A stretch of DNA of 64,000 nt from MPNO01 sp965205995 (GTDB lineage Bacteria; Pseudomonadota; Alphaproteobacteria; MPNO01): the NCBI GenBank assembly GCA_965205995.1, contig OZ242200.1:1364001-1428000 (forward strand). Direction: 5' to 3'. Positions 45,342 through 54,261 of the stretch are shown here, one piece after another. The notes beneath the pieces are model-generated. The model did no database searches. It was given only the letters and a program-made list of their open reading frames with translations, and was not told the DNA's origin. The first letter of the stretch is position 1. Each line of letters starts with the position of its first letter. A program made the translations under genes and the position numbers.

Positions 45342-46748
45342 ATGGCCCGTCAGGCCAGCCGATATGTCTGCCAGGAATGCGGCGCCGTCTCCCGCAAGTG
45401 GGGCGGCCGGTGCGATGCCTGCGGCGAATGGAATGCGATCGTCGAGGAACCGACCCGACCCGCTACGCCGCGCGGGCTCGGCGCCCGGCAGGGCGCGGTG
45501 ATCGAGTTCGTCCCGCTGGCCGGCAGCGCGACCGGCGCGCCCCGGCTCGCCAGCGGCATCGCCGAGTTCGACCGGGTGACCGGGGGCGGGTTGGTCGCCG
45601 GCTCGGCGCTGCTGGTCGGGGGGGATCCGGGTATCGGCAAGTCGACCATGCTGTTGCAGGTGGCGGGCGCGCTCGCCGGCACGGTGCCGGTCGCCTATAT
45701 CTCGGGCGAAGAGGCGGTCGATCAGATCCGTCTGCGCGCCCGGCGGCTCGGGCTTGCCGATTCCCCGGTCCGGCTGGCGGCCGCGACCAGCGTCCGCGAT
45801 ATCGCCACCACGCTGGAGAACGGCGAGGCGCCGCGGGCGGTGGTGGTCGATTCGATCCAGACGATGTATGTCGACACGCTTGAATCCGCGCCCGGTACGG
45901 TGGCCCAGGTGCGCGCCAGTGCACAGGAGTTGATCCATCTCGCGAAGCGGCGCGGTTTCTGTCTCCTGCTGGTGGGACATGTGACCAAGGACGGTGCCAT
46001 CGCCGGTCCGCGTGTGCTCGAACACATGGTCGATGGGGTATTCTATTTCGAAGGCAAGAGCGGCCACGAGTTTCGCGTGCTGCGCGGCCTGAAGAACCGG
46101 TACGGCCCAACCGACGAGATCGGCGTGTTCGAGATGACGGGGCGCGGCCTCATCGAAGTCTCCAATCCATCGGCTCTGTTCCTTGCCGAGCGGCGGAGCG
46201 ATGTCCCCGGCACGGCCGTGTTCGCCGGTATGGAGGGGACCCGGCCGGTGCTGGTGGAGATCCAGGCGCTGGTCGCGTCATCGCCGCTCGCCACACCCCG
46301 CCGTGCCGTGGTGGGCTGGGATTCCGGACGGCTCGCGATGGTGCTTGCGGTGCTCGAGACGCGCTGCGGGATCGGGCTCGCCGGGCGCGATGTCTATCTC
46401 AACGTCGCCGGTGGGATGCGAATCACCGAGCCCGCCGCCGACCTCGCGGTCGCCGGCGCGGTCCTGTCGGCCGCTTCGGACCGGCCGGCGCCGTCGGATG
46501 CGGTCATGTTCGGCGAGATCGGCCTCGGCGGCGAGGTCCGCGGTATCGGCCAGCCCGCGCTCAGGCTGCGTGAAGCGGCCAAGCTCGGCTTCGCCCGGGC
46601 GATCGCCCCCCGGCGCGGCAGCGGGGAGGCGGTTCCCCAAGCGGAGATCGCGGTGACCGAGGTCGGCCATTTGAGCGATCTTGTCGCCATGTTCGGACCG
46701 CCGCGTCCCGCGCCGGATGCGGGCTGGCCGGAACCCCGGGGTGTCTAG
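45342..46748 (+). CDS. radA: DNA repair protein RadA
   Basis: 468 residues from ATG 45342, with GGGAGGCG upstream. RadA helps process recombination intermediates. The N-terminal zinc finger (CQECGAVSRKWGGRCDACG), Walker A GGDPGIGKSTMLLQ, the RadA signature LKNRYGPTDEIGVF, and the Lon-like C-terminal domain are present. Its stop overlaps the cvpA start region. Confidence 0.96.
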   Translation: MARQASRYVCQECGAVSRKWGGRCDACGEWNAIVEEPTRPATPRGLGARQGAVIEFVPLAGSATGAPRLASGIAEFDRVTGGGLVAGSALLVGGDPGIGKSTMLLQVAGALAGTVPVAYISGEEAVDQIRLRARRLGLADSPVRLAAATSVRDIATTLENGEAPRAVVVDSIQTMYVDTLESAPGTVAQVRASAQELIHLAKRRGFCLLLVGHVTKDGAIAGPRVLEHMVDGVFYFEGKSGHEFRVLRGLKNRYGPTDEIGVFEMTGRGLIEVSNPSALFLAERRSDVPGTAVFAGMEGTRPVLVEIQALVASSPLATPRRAVVGWDSGRLAMVLAVLETRCGIGLAGRDVYLNVAGGMRITEPAADLAVAGAVLSAASDRPAPSDAVMFGEIGLGGEVRGIGQPALRLREAAKLGFARAIAPRRGSGEAVPQAEIAVTEVGHLSDLVAMFGPPRPAPDAGWPEPRGV

Positions 46749-46749
46749 C

Positions 46750-47406
46750 GTGTCGCCGCTCGATCTCGCGGTGATCGCCGCGATCGCCATCGCCGGGTTG
46801 CTTGGGCTGTGGCTCGGAGTGGTCCGGGTTCTCCTCGGCATCGGCAGCTGGATCGGCTCGGCGATCCTGACCGTGTACGGCCTGCCGCTGCTCCGCCCGG
46901 TCGCGCGGCAGTGGATCGAGAGCCCCTTCCTCGCCGATCTCGCGGCGGGCGTCGCAATTTTCCTCGTGGGGCTGGTCATTCTCACGATCCTGACCCACAT
47001 GATCGCCGAAAGGGTGCGCGGAAGCGCCCTCGGCGCGGTAGACCGTTCCGTCGGCCTGCTGGCCGGTCTGGCGCTCGGCATCGTCATTACCTCAGGCGGC
47101 TATCTGGTGGCCGAACGCCTGCTCATCGACCCCACTTACCCGAGCCAAGGGCCCGAATGGGTCCGCGACTCGAGGACCGCGCCGCTGCTGGGCTGGACGG
47201 CGCGCTTCATGCTCTCCCTGCTGCCGCGGGAGTGGCGCCAGGCAAGCGGCACGGACGACATCGCGCCCACCGCCCGGTCGGATGCGGGGGAGGAGGCGAA
47301 ACGGCTGATGACGCCGGTTCCCAAAGACCCGGGGGCGAAGGAAAATTCGGGCTACAGCAAGGGCGAGCGACGCGAGATGGACCGGCTCTTCAACTCCAAC
47401 CAATAA
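46750..47406 (+). CDS. cvpA: CvpA family membrane protein
   Basis: About 218 residues from GTG 46750 (VSPLDLAVIAAIAIAG); a GTG at 46741 adds only 3 residues. Four hydrophobic spans are seen in the first 150 residues, followed by a charged cytoplasmic tail (KERREMDRLFNSNQ-like end). CvpA is linked to colicin V production and envelope functions, with no exact activity. The cvpA-purF order is conserved in proteobacteria. Confidence 0.88.
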   Translation: MSPLDLAVIAAIAIAGLLGLWLGVVRVLLGIGSWIGSAILTVYGLPLLRPVARQWIESPFLADLAAGVAIFLVGLVILTILTHMIAERVRGSALGAVDRSVGLLAGLALGIVITSGGYLVAERLLIDPTYPSQGPEWVRDSRTAPLLGWTARFMLSLLPREWRQASGTDDIAPTARSDAGEEAKRLMTPVPKDPGAKENSGYSKGERREMDRLFNSNQ

Positions 47407-47417
47407 GTGGAACGCAG

Positions 47418-48872
47418 ATGACCGCAGGTTTCGGTCGGGACAGCGACAAGCCGCGCGAGGAATGCGGTGTGTTCGGCGTCTGGAATCACGCTGACGCGGC
47501 GGCGCTGACGGCCCTTGGCCTGCACGCGCTGCAGCACCGCGGACAGGAGGCGGCGGGAATCGTCTCATTCGATGGCGAGCGCTTCCACAGCCACCATGCG
47601 CTCGGCGAGGTGGGCGAGAATTTCAGCGACGAAGCGGTGATCCGACGGCTGCCCGGCGACCGCGCGATCGGCCACAACCGCTATTCGACCACGGGCGACG
47701 CGGTGCTGCGCAATATCCAGCCGCTGTTCGCCGATTTCGCGTCGGGAGGGTTTGCCATCGGGCACAACGGCAACCTCACCAACGCAAGACGGATCCGCCG
47801 CGCACTGGTCGAGCGCGGGTGTCTGTTCCATTCGACCACGGATACCGAGGTCATCGTCCACCTGATCGCCATCTCATCGAAGAAATCGGTGGAGGAACGG
47901 CTGGTCGACGCGCTCGGACAGATCGTCGGCGCCTATTCCCTGGTCGCGATGACCAACACCGCGATGATCGGCGTCCGCGATCCGCTCGGCATAAGGCCGC
48001 TGGTCCTGGGGCGTCTCGGCAAGGGCTGGATACTGGCCTCGGAGACCTGCGCGCTCGACATCATCGGCGCCGACTACGTGCGCGACGTGGAGCCCGGCGA
48101 GATCGTGGTGATCGGCGCCCGGGGGGTGGAAAGCCTGGCGCCGTTCGCGCCTCGGCCCAAGCGGTTCTGCGTCTTCGAATACATCTACTTCGCGCGCCCG
48201 GATTCGACCGTCGAGTCCGTCAACGTCTACGAAGCGCGCTGCCGGATCGGCGCGCAGCTCGCCCGCGAACGACCGGTGGACGCCGATCTGGTGATCCCGA
48301 TCCCCGACTCAGGGGTCCCGGCGGCGCTCGGCTACGCGCGAGAGGCCGGGATTCCCTACGAGGTCGGCATCATCCGCAACCATTATGTCGGGCGTACCTT
48401 CATCGAGCCCACGGACCGCATCCGCCATCTCGGCGTCAAGCTCAAGCACAACGCGAATCGGAACCTGATCCGGGGCAAGCGGGTGATCCTGGTCGACGAC
48501 AGCATCGTTCGAGGCACCACATCGACCAAGATCGTCGAGATGGTGCGGAATTCGGGCGCGTCCGAAGTCCACATGCGCATCGCGTCGCCGCCCACCACGC
48601 ATTCCTGCTACTACGGCGTGGATACGCCGGAACGCAGCGAACTCCTGGCGGCCCGCCATAACGTGGAGGAGATGATGCGGCTGATCGGCGTCGACAGCCT
48701 CGCCTATCTCTCCCTCGACGGGCTCTACCGGGCGCTCGGCGAACCCGGCCGCGATGAACAATCCCCCCGGTTCTGCGATGCCTGTTTCTCGGGCAGCTAC
48801 CCGATACCCCTGATCGACCGCCACGAGGGGGATACCGACAGCCAGCTTTCGCTGCTCGCGGAGATGCCCTGA
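47418..48872 (+). CDS. purF: Amidophosphoribosyltransferase
   Basis: First committed step of purine synthesis: PRPP plus glutamine to phosphoribosylamine. 484 residues from ATG 47418. A 15-residue propeptide precedes Cys16 (EECGVFGVW), the N-terminal nucleophile of the glutaminase domain. The PRPP site VILVDDSIVRGTTSTK is near residue 360. Cysteines near the C-terminus (RFCDACFSG) are at positions seen in forms with an Fe-S cluster, as in Bacillus; this is suggestive only. The downstream SDR gene starts at the next base after the stop. Confidence 0.97.
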   Translation: MTAGFGRDSDKPREECGVFGVWNHADAAALTALGLHALQHRGQEAAGIVSFDGERFHSHHALGEVGENFSDEAVIRRLPGDRAIGHNRYSTTGDAVLRNIQPLFADFASGGFAIGHNGNLTNARRIRRALVERGCLFHSTTDTEVIVHLIAISSKKSVEERLVDALGQIVGAYSLVAMTNTAMIGVRDPLGIRPLVLGRLGKGWILASETCALDIIGADYVRDVEPGEIVVIGARGVESLAPFAPRPKRFCVFEYIYFARPDSTVESVNVYEARCRIGAQLARERPVDADLVIPIPDSGVPAALGYAREAGIPYEVGIIRNHYVGRTFIEPTDRIRHLGVKLKHNANRNLIRGKRVILVDDSIVRGTTSTKIVEMVRNSGASEVHMRIASPPTTHSCYYGVDTPERSELLAARHNVEEMMRLIGVDSLAYLSLDGLYRALGEPGRDEQSPRFCDACFSGSYPIPLIDRHEGDTDSQLSLLAEMP

Positions 48873-49595
48873 GTGGCCCGGGATGCGAGGCTCGACGGAC
48901 GGGTCGCGCTGATCACCGGCGCCTCGCGCGGCATCGGCGCGGCAATCGCCCGGCGGTTCGCGAGCGAAGGCGCGCGGCCGGTGCTGGCGGCCCGCAGCGT
49001 GGCCGGGCTGGAAGAGGTCGACGACGAAATCAGGAGCGATTCGGACGGCGCCCGGTCGGCCACCCTCGTGGAGGTCGATCTCGCCGAGGCGGGCGCCGCG
49101 GACCGGCTGGCGGCCGCCATCGCCGATCGTTTCGGCCGGCTCGACATCCTGGTGGCGAATGCCGCGCTGCTGGGCACGCTGGGGCCGATGCACCAGATCG
49201 ACCCGAAGGAATGGGACCGGGTGCTCGCGGTCAATCTGAGCGCGAATTTCCATCTGATCCGCGCCTTCGACCCGGTCCTGCGCGCGGTCGAGGCGGGCCG
49301 TGCGATCTTCGTGGGGAGCGGCGCCGCCCAAAGCGGGCATCCCTATTGGGGCAGCTATGCCGTCTCCAAGGCGGGGTTGAAGACGATGGCCCTCTCCTGG
49401 GCGGCGGAAACCGCCAAGACCCGGCTCCGCGTCAACGTCGTGGATCCCGGCAGCACACGAACCGCGATGCGCGCCCAGGCGTTCCCCGGCGAGGACCCGG
49501 CGGGGCTCAAACCGCCCGATGCGCTCGGCGACATCTTCGTCGCGCTCGCCGCCGCCGATTGCAGCCGGCATGGCGAGGTCGTGCGCGGCTACTGA
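48873..49595 (+). CDS. Short-chain dehydrogenase/reductase
   Basis: 240 residues from GTG 48873, directly abutting the purF stop. Classical SDR features: the cofactor motif TGASRGIGAAIAR near residue 15, NAALLG, the serine in FVGSGAAQSG and the catalytic YAVSK motif near residue 158. Basic residues (ARS) after the second beta strand lean towards NADP(H). This gene follows purF in many alphaproteobacteria, but its substrate is not established. Confidence 0.92.
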   Translation: MARDARLDGRVALITGASRGIGAAIARRFASEGARPVLAARSVAGLEEVDDEIRSDSDGARSATLVEVDLAEAGAADRLAAAIADRFGRLDILVANAALLGTLGPMHQIDPKEWDRVLAVNLSANFHLIRAFDPVLRAVEAGRAIFVGSGAAQSGHPYWGSYAVSKAGLKTMALSWAAETAKTRLRVNVVDPGSTRTAMRAQAFPGEDPAGLKPPDALGDIFVALAAADCSRHGEVVRGY

Positions 49596-49616
49596 ACCTG
49601 CCCCGACAAATGTCGG

Positions 49617-50960
49617 TCAGGAACGCGCGCCCTCGACATAAGGATTCCTGCCCTTGCGCAGGACGATACGGATCGGAACCCCGCTCAGCCCTAAATCGTC
49701 CCTCAGCCCGTTGACCAGATAGCGGAGATAGGACTCCGGCATCACCGACGGGCGCGACGTGAACAGCGCGAAAGTCGGCGGGCGGGTCTTGACCTGGGTC
49801 ATGTAGCGCAGCCTAAGCCTGCGTCCGCCCACGATCGGCGGAGGGTGGCGGTCGACGGTCCCGGCGAGCCAGCGGTTCAACGGTCCGGTATCGACCCGGG
49901 CGTTCCAGATTTCGAAGATCTCGAACACCGTCGGCAGCAACCGCTCGACCCCGCGCCCGGTAAGGCCGGAAAGCGTGCGCACCGGGATCCCGCGGATCTG
50001 GGGCAGCGACCGCTCCAGCCGGTCGCGGATCTCGCCGAGGCGCCCGCCCCGGTCCCCGACCACGTCCCATTTATTCACCGCGAGCACCATCGCGCGGCCT
50101 TCCTCGGCGATCTGCCGGGCGATCGTGAGATCGTTCTTTTCCAGACCCTCCACCCCGTCGATCAGCAGCACCGCGACATGGGCGAAGCGAATGGCGTTTT
50201 CGGTATCGGCGGCGGTCAACCGCTCCAGCTTTTCGCTGACCCGCGCCCTGCGGCGGAGGCCCGCGGTGTCGATCAGGCGGATCTCGCGGCCGCGCCACGA
50301 CCATTCCACCCAGACGGCATCCCGGGTCACCCCGGGTTCCGGCCCGGTGAGGACGCGCTCCTCGCCCAGCAACCTGTTGACCAGGGTGGATTTGCCGACA
50401 TTGGGCCGCCCCACAATGGCCAGGTTGAGCGCCCCCTCCCCGCCCTGCGTGTCTTCGGCCTCGGGCGCTTCGGCATGGGGCGCAATGGCATCGAAGAGAG
50501 CGGAAAGCCCCTCCCCGTGCTCGGCCGAGATCGGCACCGGCTCGCCGAGGCCGAGGCGGTAGGCCTCGATCAGCCCCGCTGCGCCGGCGCCGCCTTCGCA
50601 TTTGTTCGCGGCGAGCACGACCGGTTTCGCCGAGCGCCGCAGCGCATCCGCGAAATGCGAATCGAGCGGCGTCACCCCGGCACGCGCGTCGACCAGCATC
50701 AGCAGCAGGTCGGCCTCGTCGATCGCCCGACCGGTCTGCGCCTGCATGCGCCCGGTCAGCGTGTCGCCGCGCTCGTCATCGAGGCCGGCGGTGTCGATCG
50801 CCTTGAAGGACAGGCCGAGAAGGGCGGCCTCGCCCTCGCGCCGGTCGCGGGTCACCCCGGGCGTCGGGTGGACCAGCGCCTGCCGCCGGCCGACGAGGCG
50901 GTTGAAGAGGGTCGATTTGCCGACATTGGGCCGCCCGACGATAGCCACGGTCAGAGGCAT
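49617..50960 (-). CDS. der: Ribosome-biogenesis GTPase Der
   Basis: 447 residues with two GTPase domains in tandem: GRPNVGKST at the N-terminus, and again near residue 190, each followed by DTAGL and NKCE/NKWD motifs. The C-terminal KH-like domain has LRYMTQVKTRPPTFALFTSRP, a family hallmark. It is essential for 50S assembly in bacteria. The ATG at 50960 overlaps the bamB stop (TGATG); the der-bamB pair is widely conserved. Confidence 0.96.
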   Translation of the reverse strand: MPLTVAIVGRPNVGKSTLFNRLVGRRQALVHPTPGVTRDRREGEAALLGLSFKAIDTAGLDDERGDTLTGRMQAQTGRAIDEADLLLMLVDARAGVTPLDSHFADALRRSAKPVVLAANKCEGGAGAAGLIEAYRLGLGEPVPISAEHGEGLSALFDAIAPHAEAPEAEDTQGGEGALNLAIVGRPNVGKSTLVNRLLGEERVLTGPEPGVTRDAVWVEWSWRGREIRLIDTAGLRRRARVSEKLERLTAADTENAIRFAHVAVLLIDGVEGLEKNDLTIARQIAEEGRAMVLAVNKWDVVGDRGGRLGEIRDRLERSLPQIRGIPVRTLSGLTGRGVERLLPTVFEIFEIWNARVDTGPLNRWLAGTVDRHPPPIVGGRRLRLRYMTQVKTRPPTFALFTSRPSVMPESYLRYLVNGLRDDLGLSGVPIRIVLRKGRNPYVEGARS

Positions 50961-52306
50961 CACCTGAGCGCGATCAGATCCGCGCCGTCGGTGAGCAGGA
51001 ACACGGTCTCCCTGGCGACCGCCGGCGCGACATAGACCGGGTCGGGCGCCTCTACCCGGCCGAGCGGTTTGCCGGTATAGGGCGAGATCGACCAGATTTC
51101 GCCGGTGCTGGCGGCGATCAGGAGCCGGTCGCTCACCAGCACCGGACCCGACCAGTAGATCGGGCCGGTTCGGTCTTCCTCGTCCTCGAACTGCGGCAAT
51201 GCGCTGACCCAGCGCACCCGCCCGTCGCCACGCGACAGGCAGACGATACGGCCGTCATTGGAGACCAGATAGACGAACTCGCCCGCGACCCAGGGTGTGT
51301 GGGTGCCTCCGATCTGCTGTTCCCACACCCTGCGACCGGTCCTGAGGTCGATCGCCATCGTCCGCCCGCTATTGCTGACGGCGATGACCAGGCCGCGGTC
51401 GATCACCGGCAGCCCGCGGATATGGGCGAGACTCGAGACCGGGTTGCTGCGCCGGAGCGGCGCCAGCCTGTCCGACCACACGACGCGTCCGTTGGCGGCC
51501 CGCAGGGCGACGATCTCGCCGGAGGAAAACGGCGCCACGACGATCTCTCCGGCGACGGCGGGGGCGGCGGCGCCGACCAATCCCGCGGGCTCGGCGATCT
51601 CGGCATGCGACCACAGGATCCGGCCGGTCGCGGCATCGAGCGCGAACAGCTCGTTCGACAGGGTGATGACGAATACCCGTCCGTCGCGCGATGTCGGCGC
51701 GGCGCGCAGCGGGTTGGACAGCTTGCGTCGCCACAGCTCCTTCCCGGTCCCGCTGTCCAGGGCGAAGACCTGGGCGAAGCCGGTGGTGACGTAGAGCCTC
51801 CCCTCGCCGAGCGCCAGCCCGCCGCCGAGCGTGCCGGTGTCCTCGGTTTCGCGGTCCAGCGCACGCTGCCACAGGAGCGACCCGTCCTCCAGATCGAAGA
51901 CCCGGATTTCGGCATCGACGTCGAGGGTATAGATCCGGCCCTCGGCAACGACCGGCTGCGCGAGGAGCTGTCCGTCATCGTCCGAACCGCGGCCGATGTC
52001 GACGCGCCAGCGCTCGCTGAGCGCGCCGTTTGCAGCCAGATGATGCATCGCGTGGTTTGGCAGTCCGCCGGTCTGAGGCCAGTTCGCGTTGGCCGAAGGC
52101 GCCGGCAGGCTCACCCGCAGCCGGGCGATGCCTGGGTCGGGGACAAGCGCTTCCTGCAGGCCGAGAACCGGGAGCCGCTCACCGGGAAGCTTCGGCTCTT
52201 CCGATGCACCGAAAAAACCCCCATCGCAACCGGCGGAGAGCAGCAACGCCATGAACATCGCGGCGCGCATTGTCGCCATTCCCGGTCGCCTTTCGAAGCG
52301 CGTCAT
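50960..52306 (-). CDS. bamB: Outer-membrane assembly lipoprotein BamB
   Basis: 448 residues from ATG 52306, which overlaps the stop of the TPR gene. A lipoprotein signal ends in LLLSAGC. The rest is an eight-bladed PQQ-like beta-propeller with repeated W-(x)-LD-x-x-TG-x-x-L-W patterns (LDSGTGKELWRR; LDAATGRILWSH; RAANGRVVWSD). It is part of the BAM complex that folds outer-membrane proteins. Alternative starts at 52279 or 52270 keep the same lipobox. Confidence 0.94.
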   Translation of the reverse strand: MTRFERRPGMATMRAAMFMALLLSAGCDGGFFGASEEPKLPGERLPVLGLQEALVPDPGIARLRVSLPAPSANANWPQTGGLPNHAMHHLAANGALSERWRVDIGRGSDDDGQLLAQPVVAEGRIYTLDVDAEIRVFDLEDGSLLWQRALDRETEDTGTLGGGLALGEGRLYVTTGFAQVFALDSGTGKELWRRKLSNPLRAAPTSRDGRVFVITLSNELFALDAATGRILWSHAEIAEPAGLVGAAAPAVAGEIVVAPFSSGEIVALRAANGRVVWSDRLAPLRRSNPVSSLAHIRGLPVIDRGLVIAVSNSGRTMAIDLRTGRRVWEQQIGGTHTPWVAGEFVYLVSNDGRIVCLSRGDGRVRWVSALPQFEDEEDRTGPIYWSGPVLVSDRLLIAASTGEIWSISPYTGKPLGRVEAPDPVYVAPAVARETVFLLTDGADLIALR

Positions 52307-52956
52307 GGGTTGGAAACCATCCTGAGCATCTGCGTCGCGCGCTGGCGGACATTCGCCGGCGCCTGCGCATCGTCGACGATACGCTGCAAACGGGTTTGTG
52401 CCTGTTCGAGATTGCCGGTTTTCTGATCGATCAGGGCGAGGGTCTCCAACGCAAGATGGCGCCAGGGGCCGTCCTGTCCGGCGAGCGGGGCGATCTCGGC
52501 CGCGACCCGCTGCATATCCGCGCCGGGCGCATCGACCGCGTTCTGCGCCGCCAGCAGGGTGGCGAGATCGCGCATCGGCCGATCGAGGGCCCCGTCGGCG
52601 GCAAGCGCGCGATACGCTGCGACCGCCCCGGCCGGATCGCCGGCGGACACGCGGAGCGCGGCGGCATGAAACCGGGCGAGAACGCCGTAGGTGGTGCCCG
52701 ATTCGACGCCGAGCGCGACGAACAGCGCCTCGGCGTCGCCGGTTTTTCCCTCTTCCGCGAGCGCTTTGGCGACGGCGAATTTGGCGCCCGCCTCAAGCTG
52801 CTGATCGGTCCGGTATTCTTGCCAGCCGGTATAGCCGGCGATCGCCAGCACCACGCCCACCGCGCCCGCGATGACGTATTTTCCGTAGCGCCGCCAAAGC
52901 TTTTCCGCCCGTTCCTGGCGCAGTTCCTCGTCGATTTCGCGAAATATGTCGGCCAC
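52303..52956 (-). CDS. Membrane-anchored TPR protein (YfgM-like)
   Basis: 217 residues from GTG 52956 (VADIFREIDEELRQERAEKL). An N-terminal cytoplasmic helix is followed by one membrane span (YVIAGAVGVVLAIAGYTGW) and a periplasmic tetratricopeptide-like region. E. coli YfgM has the same layout, sits before bamB and binds the SecYEG-PpiD complex. This gene occupies the same position before bamB and der. GGCGGAGG lies upstream of the GTG. Confidence 0.88.
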   Translation of the reverse strand: MADIFREIDEELRQERAEKLWRRYGKYVIAGAVGVVLAIAGYTGWQEYRTDQQLEAGAKFAVAKALAEEGKTGDAEALFVALGVESGTTYGVLARFHAAALRVSAGDPAGAVAAYRALAADGALDRPMRDLATLLAAQNAVDAPGADMQRVAAEIAPLAGQDGPWRHLALETLALIDQKTGNLEQAQTRLQRIVDDAQAPANVRQRATQMLRMVSNP

Positions 52957-53091
52957 TCTCGGCCCTCCGCCAGGTCTGACCGGCACCGGCGGGGCGTGGC
53001 GCCCGCGATCGGTCCGCTAATGGGATTACAACCTCGCGGCGCAATCCGCAACATGCGGGTGTGCCACCGCGGGGGCGCGTAAAGCCGAGGC

Positions 53092-53122
53092 TGGACGCCG
53101 ACGACGAAATACGCAATATAAA
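53092..53122 (+). promoter_or_regulatory. Weak predicted promoter of the DUF2794 gene
   Basis: A -10 element TATAAA (53117-53122) is preceded by TGGACG (53092-53097) with 19 bases between them, a longer spacer than ideal. It lies about 40 bases upstream of the start. Confidence 0.3.
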
Positions 53123-53167
53123 CAGTGTCACAAATCTGACATGCACCGGGAGCGTAGCAGCAGAAGA

Positions 53168-53596
53168 ATGGCGACGGTATTCGACCTCCGCGCTTACCGG
53201 CAAGAATCCAAATACTTCTTCTTCGACCGCAACGATCTCAGCCGCCTCCTCACGCTCTATAGCCGCCGCGTCACCATGGGCGAGTGGAAGGACTATGCCA
53301 TGGGAACGGATGACGGGATGGCCATGTTCTCGGTTTTCCGCCGGGCCTCGGACCGGCCGGCCTATACGGTCATCAAGGTGGCGGCGGGCGACGCGGGCAA
53401 ACCGGAATACATGATCTATAACGGCTCCCGCCGGCTCCGGCGCGGCGCCTCGCTCAACGCCGTACTCGACCTGTTCGAGCCCAGGCTCAAGCTGCCGTAC
53501 TCGACCTGTTCGAGCCCAGGCTCAAGCTGGTCTGACCGGCACGCCCGGGCTCACTCATCGATCAGCACATGGCCGTTCGGGGTCCATTTGAAATAG
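53168..53596 (+). CDS. DUF2794 protein with a frameshifted C-terminus
   Basis: 142 residues from ATG 53168. The first ~110 residues are the alphaproteobacterial DUF2794 family: YFFFDRNDLSRLLTLYSRRV, EWKDYAM, MFSVFRRASDRPAYTV and the end region LNAVLDLFEPRLKL. The family normally ends right after LKLV. Here a 35-bp tandem duplication (53459-53528) shifts the frame, and about 32 unrelated residues (starting PYSTCSSPGSSWS) follow, running antisense into the Nudix gene. Deleting one copy restores LKLV and a stop at 53533-53535. The function of DUF2794 is unknown. The core is probably still made. Confidence 0.75.
   Translation: MATVFDLRAYRQESKYFFFDRNDLSRLLTLYSRRVTMGEWKDYAMGTDDGMAMFSVFRRASDRPAYTVIKVAAGDAGKPEYMIYNGSRRLRRGASLNAVLDLFEPRLKLPYSTCSSPGSSWSDRHARAHSSISTWPFGVHLK
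53459..53528. repeat. 35-bp tandem direct duplication
   Basis: Two identical 35-base copies lie head to tail: 53459-53493 and 53494-53528, each starting GCCGTACTCGACCTGTTCGA. Thirty-five is not a multiple of three, so the duplication changes the reading frame of the DUF2794 gene. Confidence 0.97.
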
Positions 53597-54261
53597 GGCA
53601 CCGGGCCGTCCGCTGCGCCTCCCCGGGCGCTGTCGAACGAGGCTCCGAAGTGGCGCAGCACCCGGCGGGTGATCTGGGCAAGCTCCAGCTCCAGCGCCCG
53701 CTCGACGGTGAACCATTTGAGGCCGAGGAGCTCGCCCGATTCCCGCACCTCGCCTGTCACATGGGTGTGGGCGACGACAAAGAACCGGGCGTTGAAGCGG
53801 ACCGGCCGGATCGACGGGGTTACCGCGCGTGCGATGTAGGAGAGCGCGCCCAGCGCCGGCGCGGACCCGGCGCCGAAGAACCCCTCCCAGCCGCGCGGCG
53901 GCGGCCGTCCAGGGAGGGGATCCCGGGCGCCGACGATCAACCCGGTCTCCTCGAAGGTCTCGCGGATCGCGGCAACCGCCATCGCCCTTGCCCGCGCCGG
54001 GCGGAGCTTGCGGCCGAGCCGCGCCGCCGTCGCCGGAGCGAGCGGGGTGGCGCAGCGCACCCTCGAGTCCCGGGCATCGATCCGCCCGCCGGGGAAGACA
54101 TAGCGGTTGGGCATGAAGCGGTGCCAAGCGTGGCGCTCGCCCATCAACACCTCGAGCACACCCGCATTCTCGCGATAGACGATCAGCGTCGCCGCGTCGC
54201 GCGGCCGCGCGAGAGGCTCGCCGGGCGCGCGGACCGGCGGCGGGGCGGGCGGAAGGCTCAT
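53551..54261 (-). CDS. Nudix hydrolase with an insertion in the Nudix box (NUDT7/19-like)
   Basis: 236 residues from ATG 54261, which overlaps the fni stop (ATGA). The glycine half of the Nudix box (FPGGRIDARD near residue 53) is separated from the acidic half (AAIRETFEETGLIVG near residue 97) by about 35 residues. Such an insertion is known from NUDT19-like coenzyme A diphosphatases. The metal-binding REtfEE core is intact. A coenzyme-A or nucleotide substrate is possible; context (IPP isomerase next door) does not decide it. Confidence 0.87.
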   Translation of the reverse strand: MSLPPAPPPVRAPGEPLARPRDAATLIVYRENAGVLEVLMGERHAWHRFMPNRYVFPGGRIDARDSRVRCATPLAPATAARLGRKLRPARARAMAVAAIRETFEETGLIVGARDPLPGRPPPRGWEGFFGAGSAPALGALSYIARAVTPSIRPVRFNARFFVVAHTHVTGEVRESGELLGLKWFTVERALELELAQITRRVLRHFGASFDSARGGAADGPVPYFKWTPNGHVLIDE

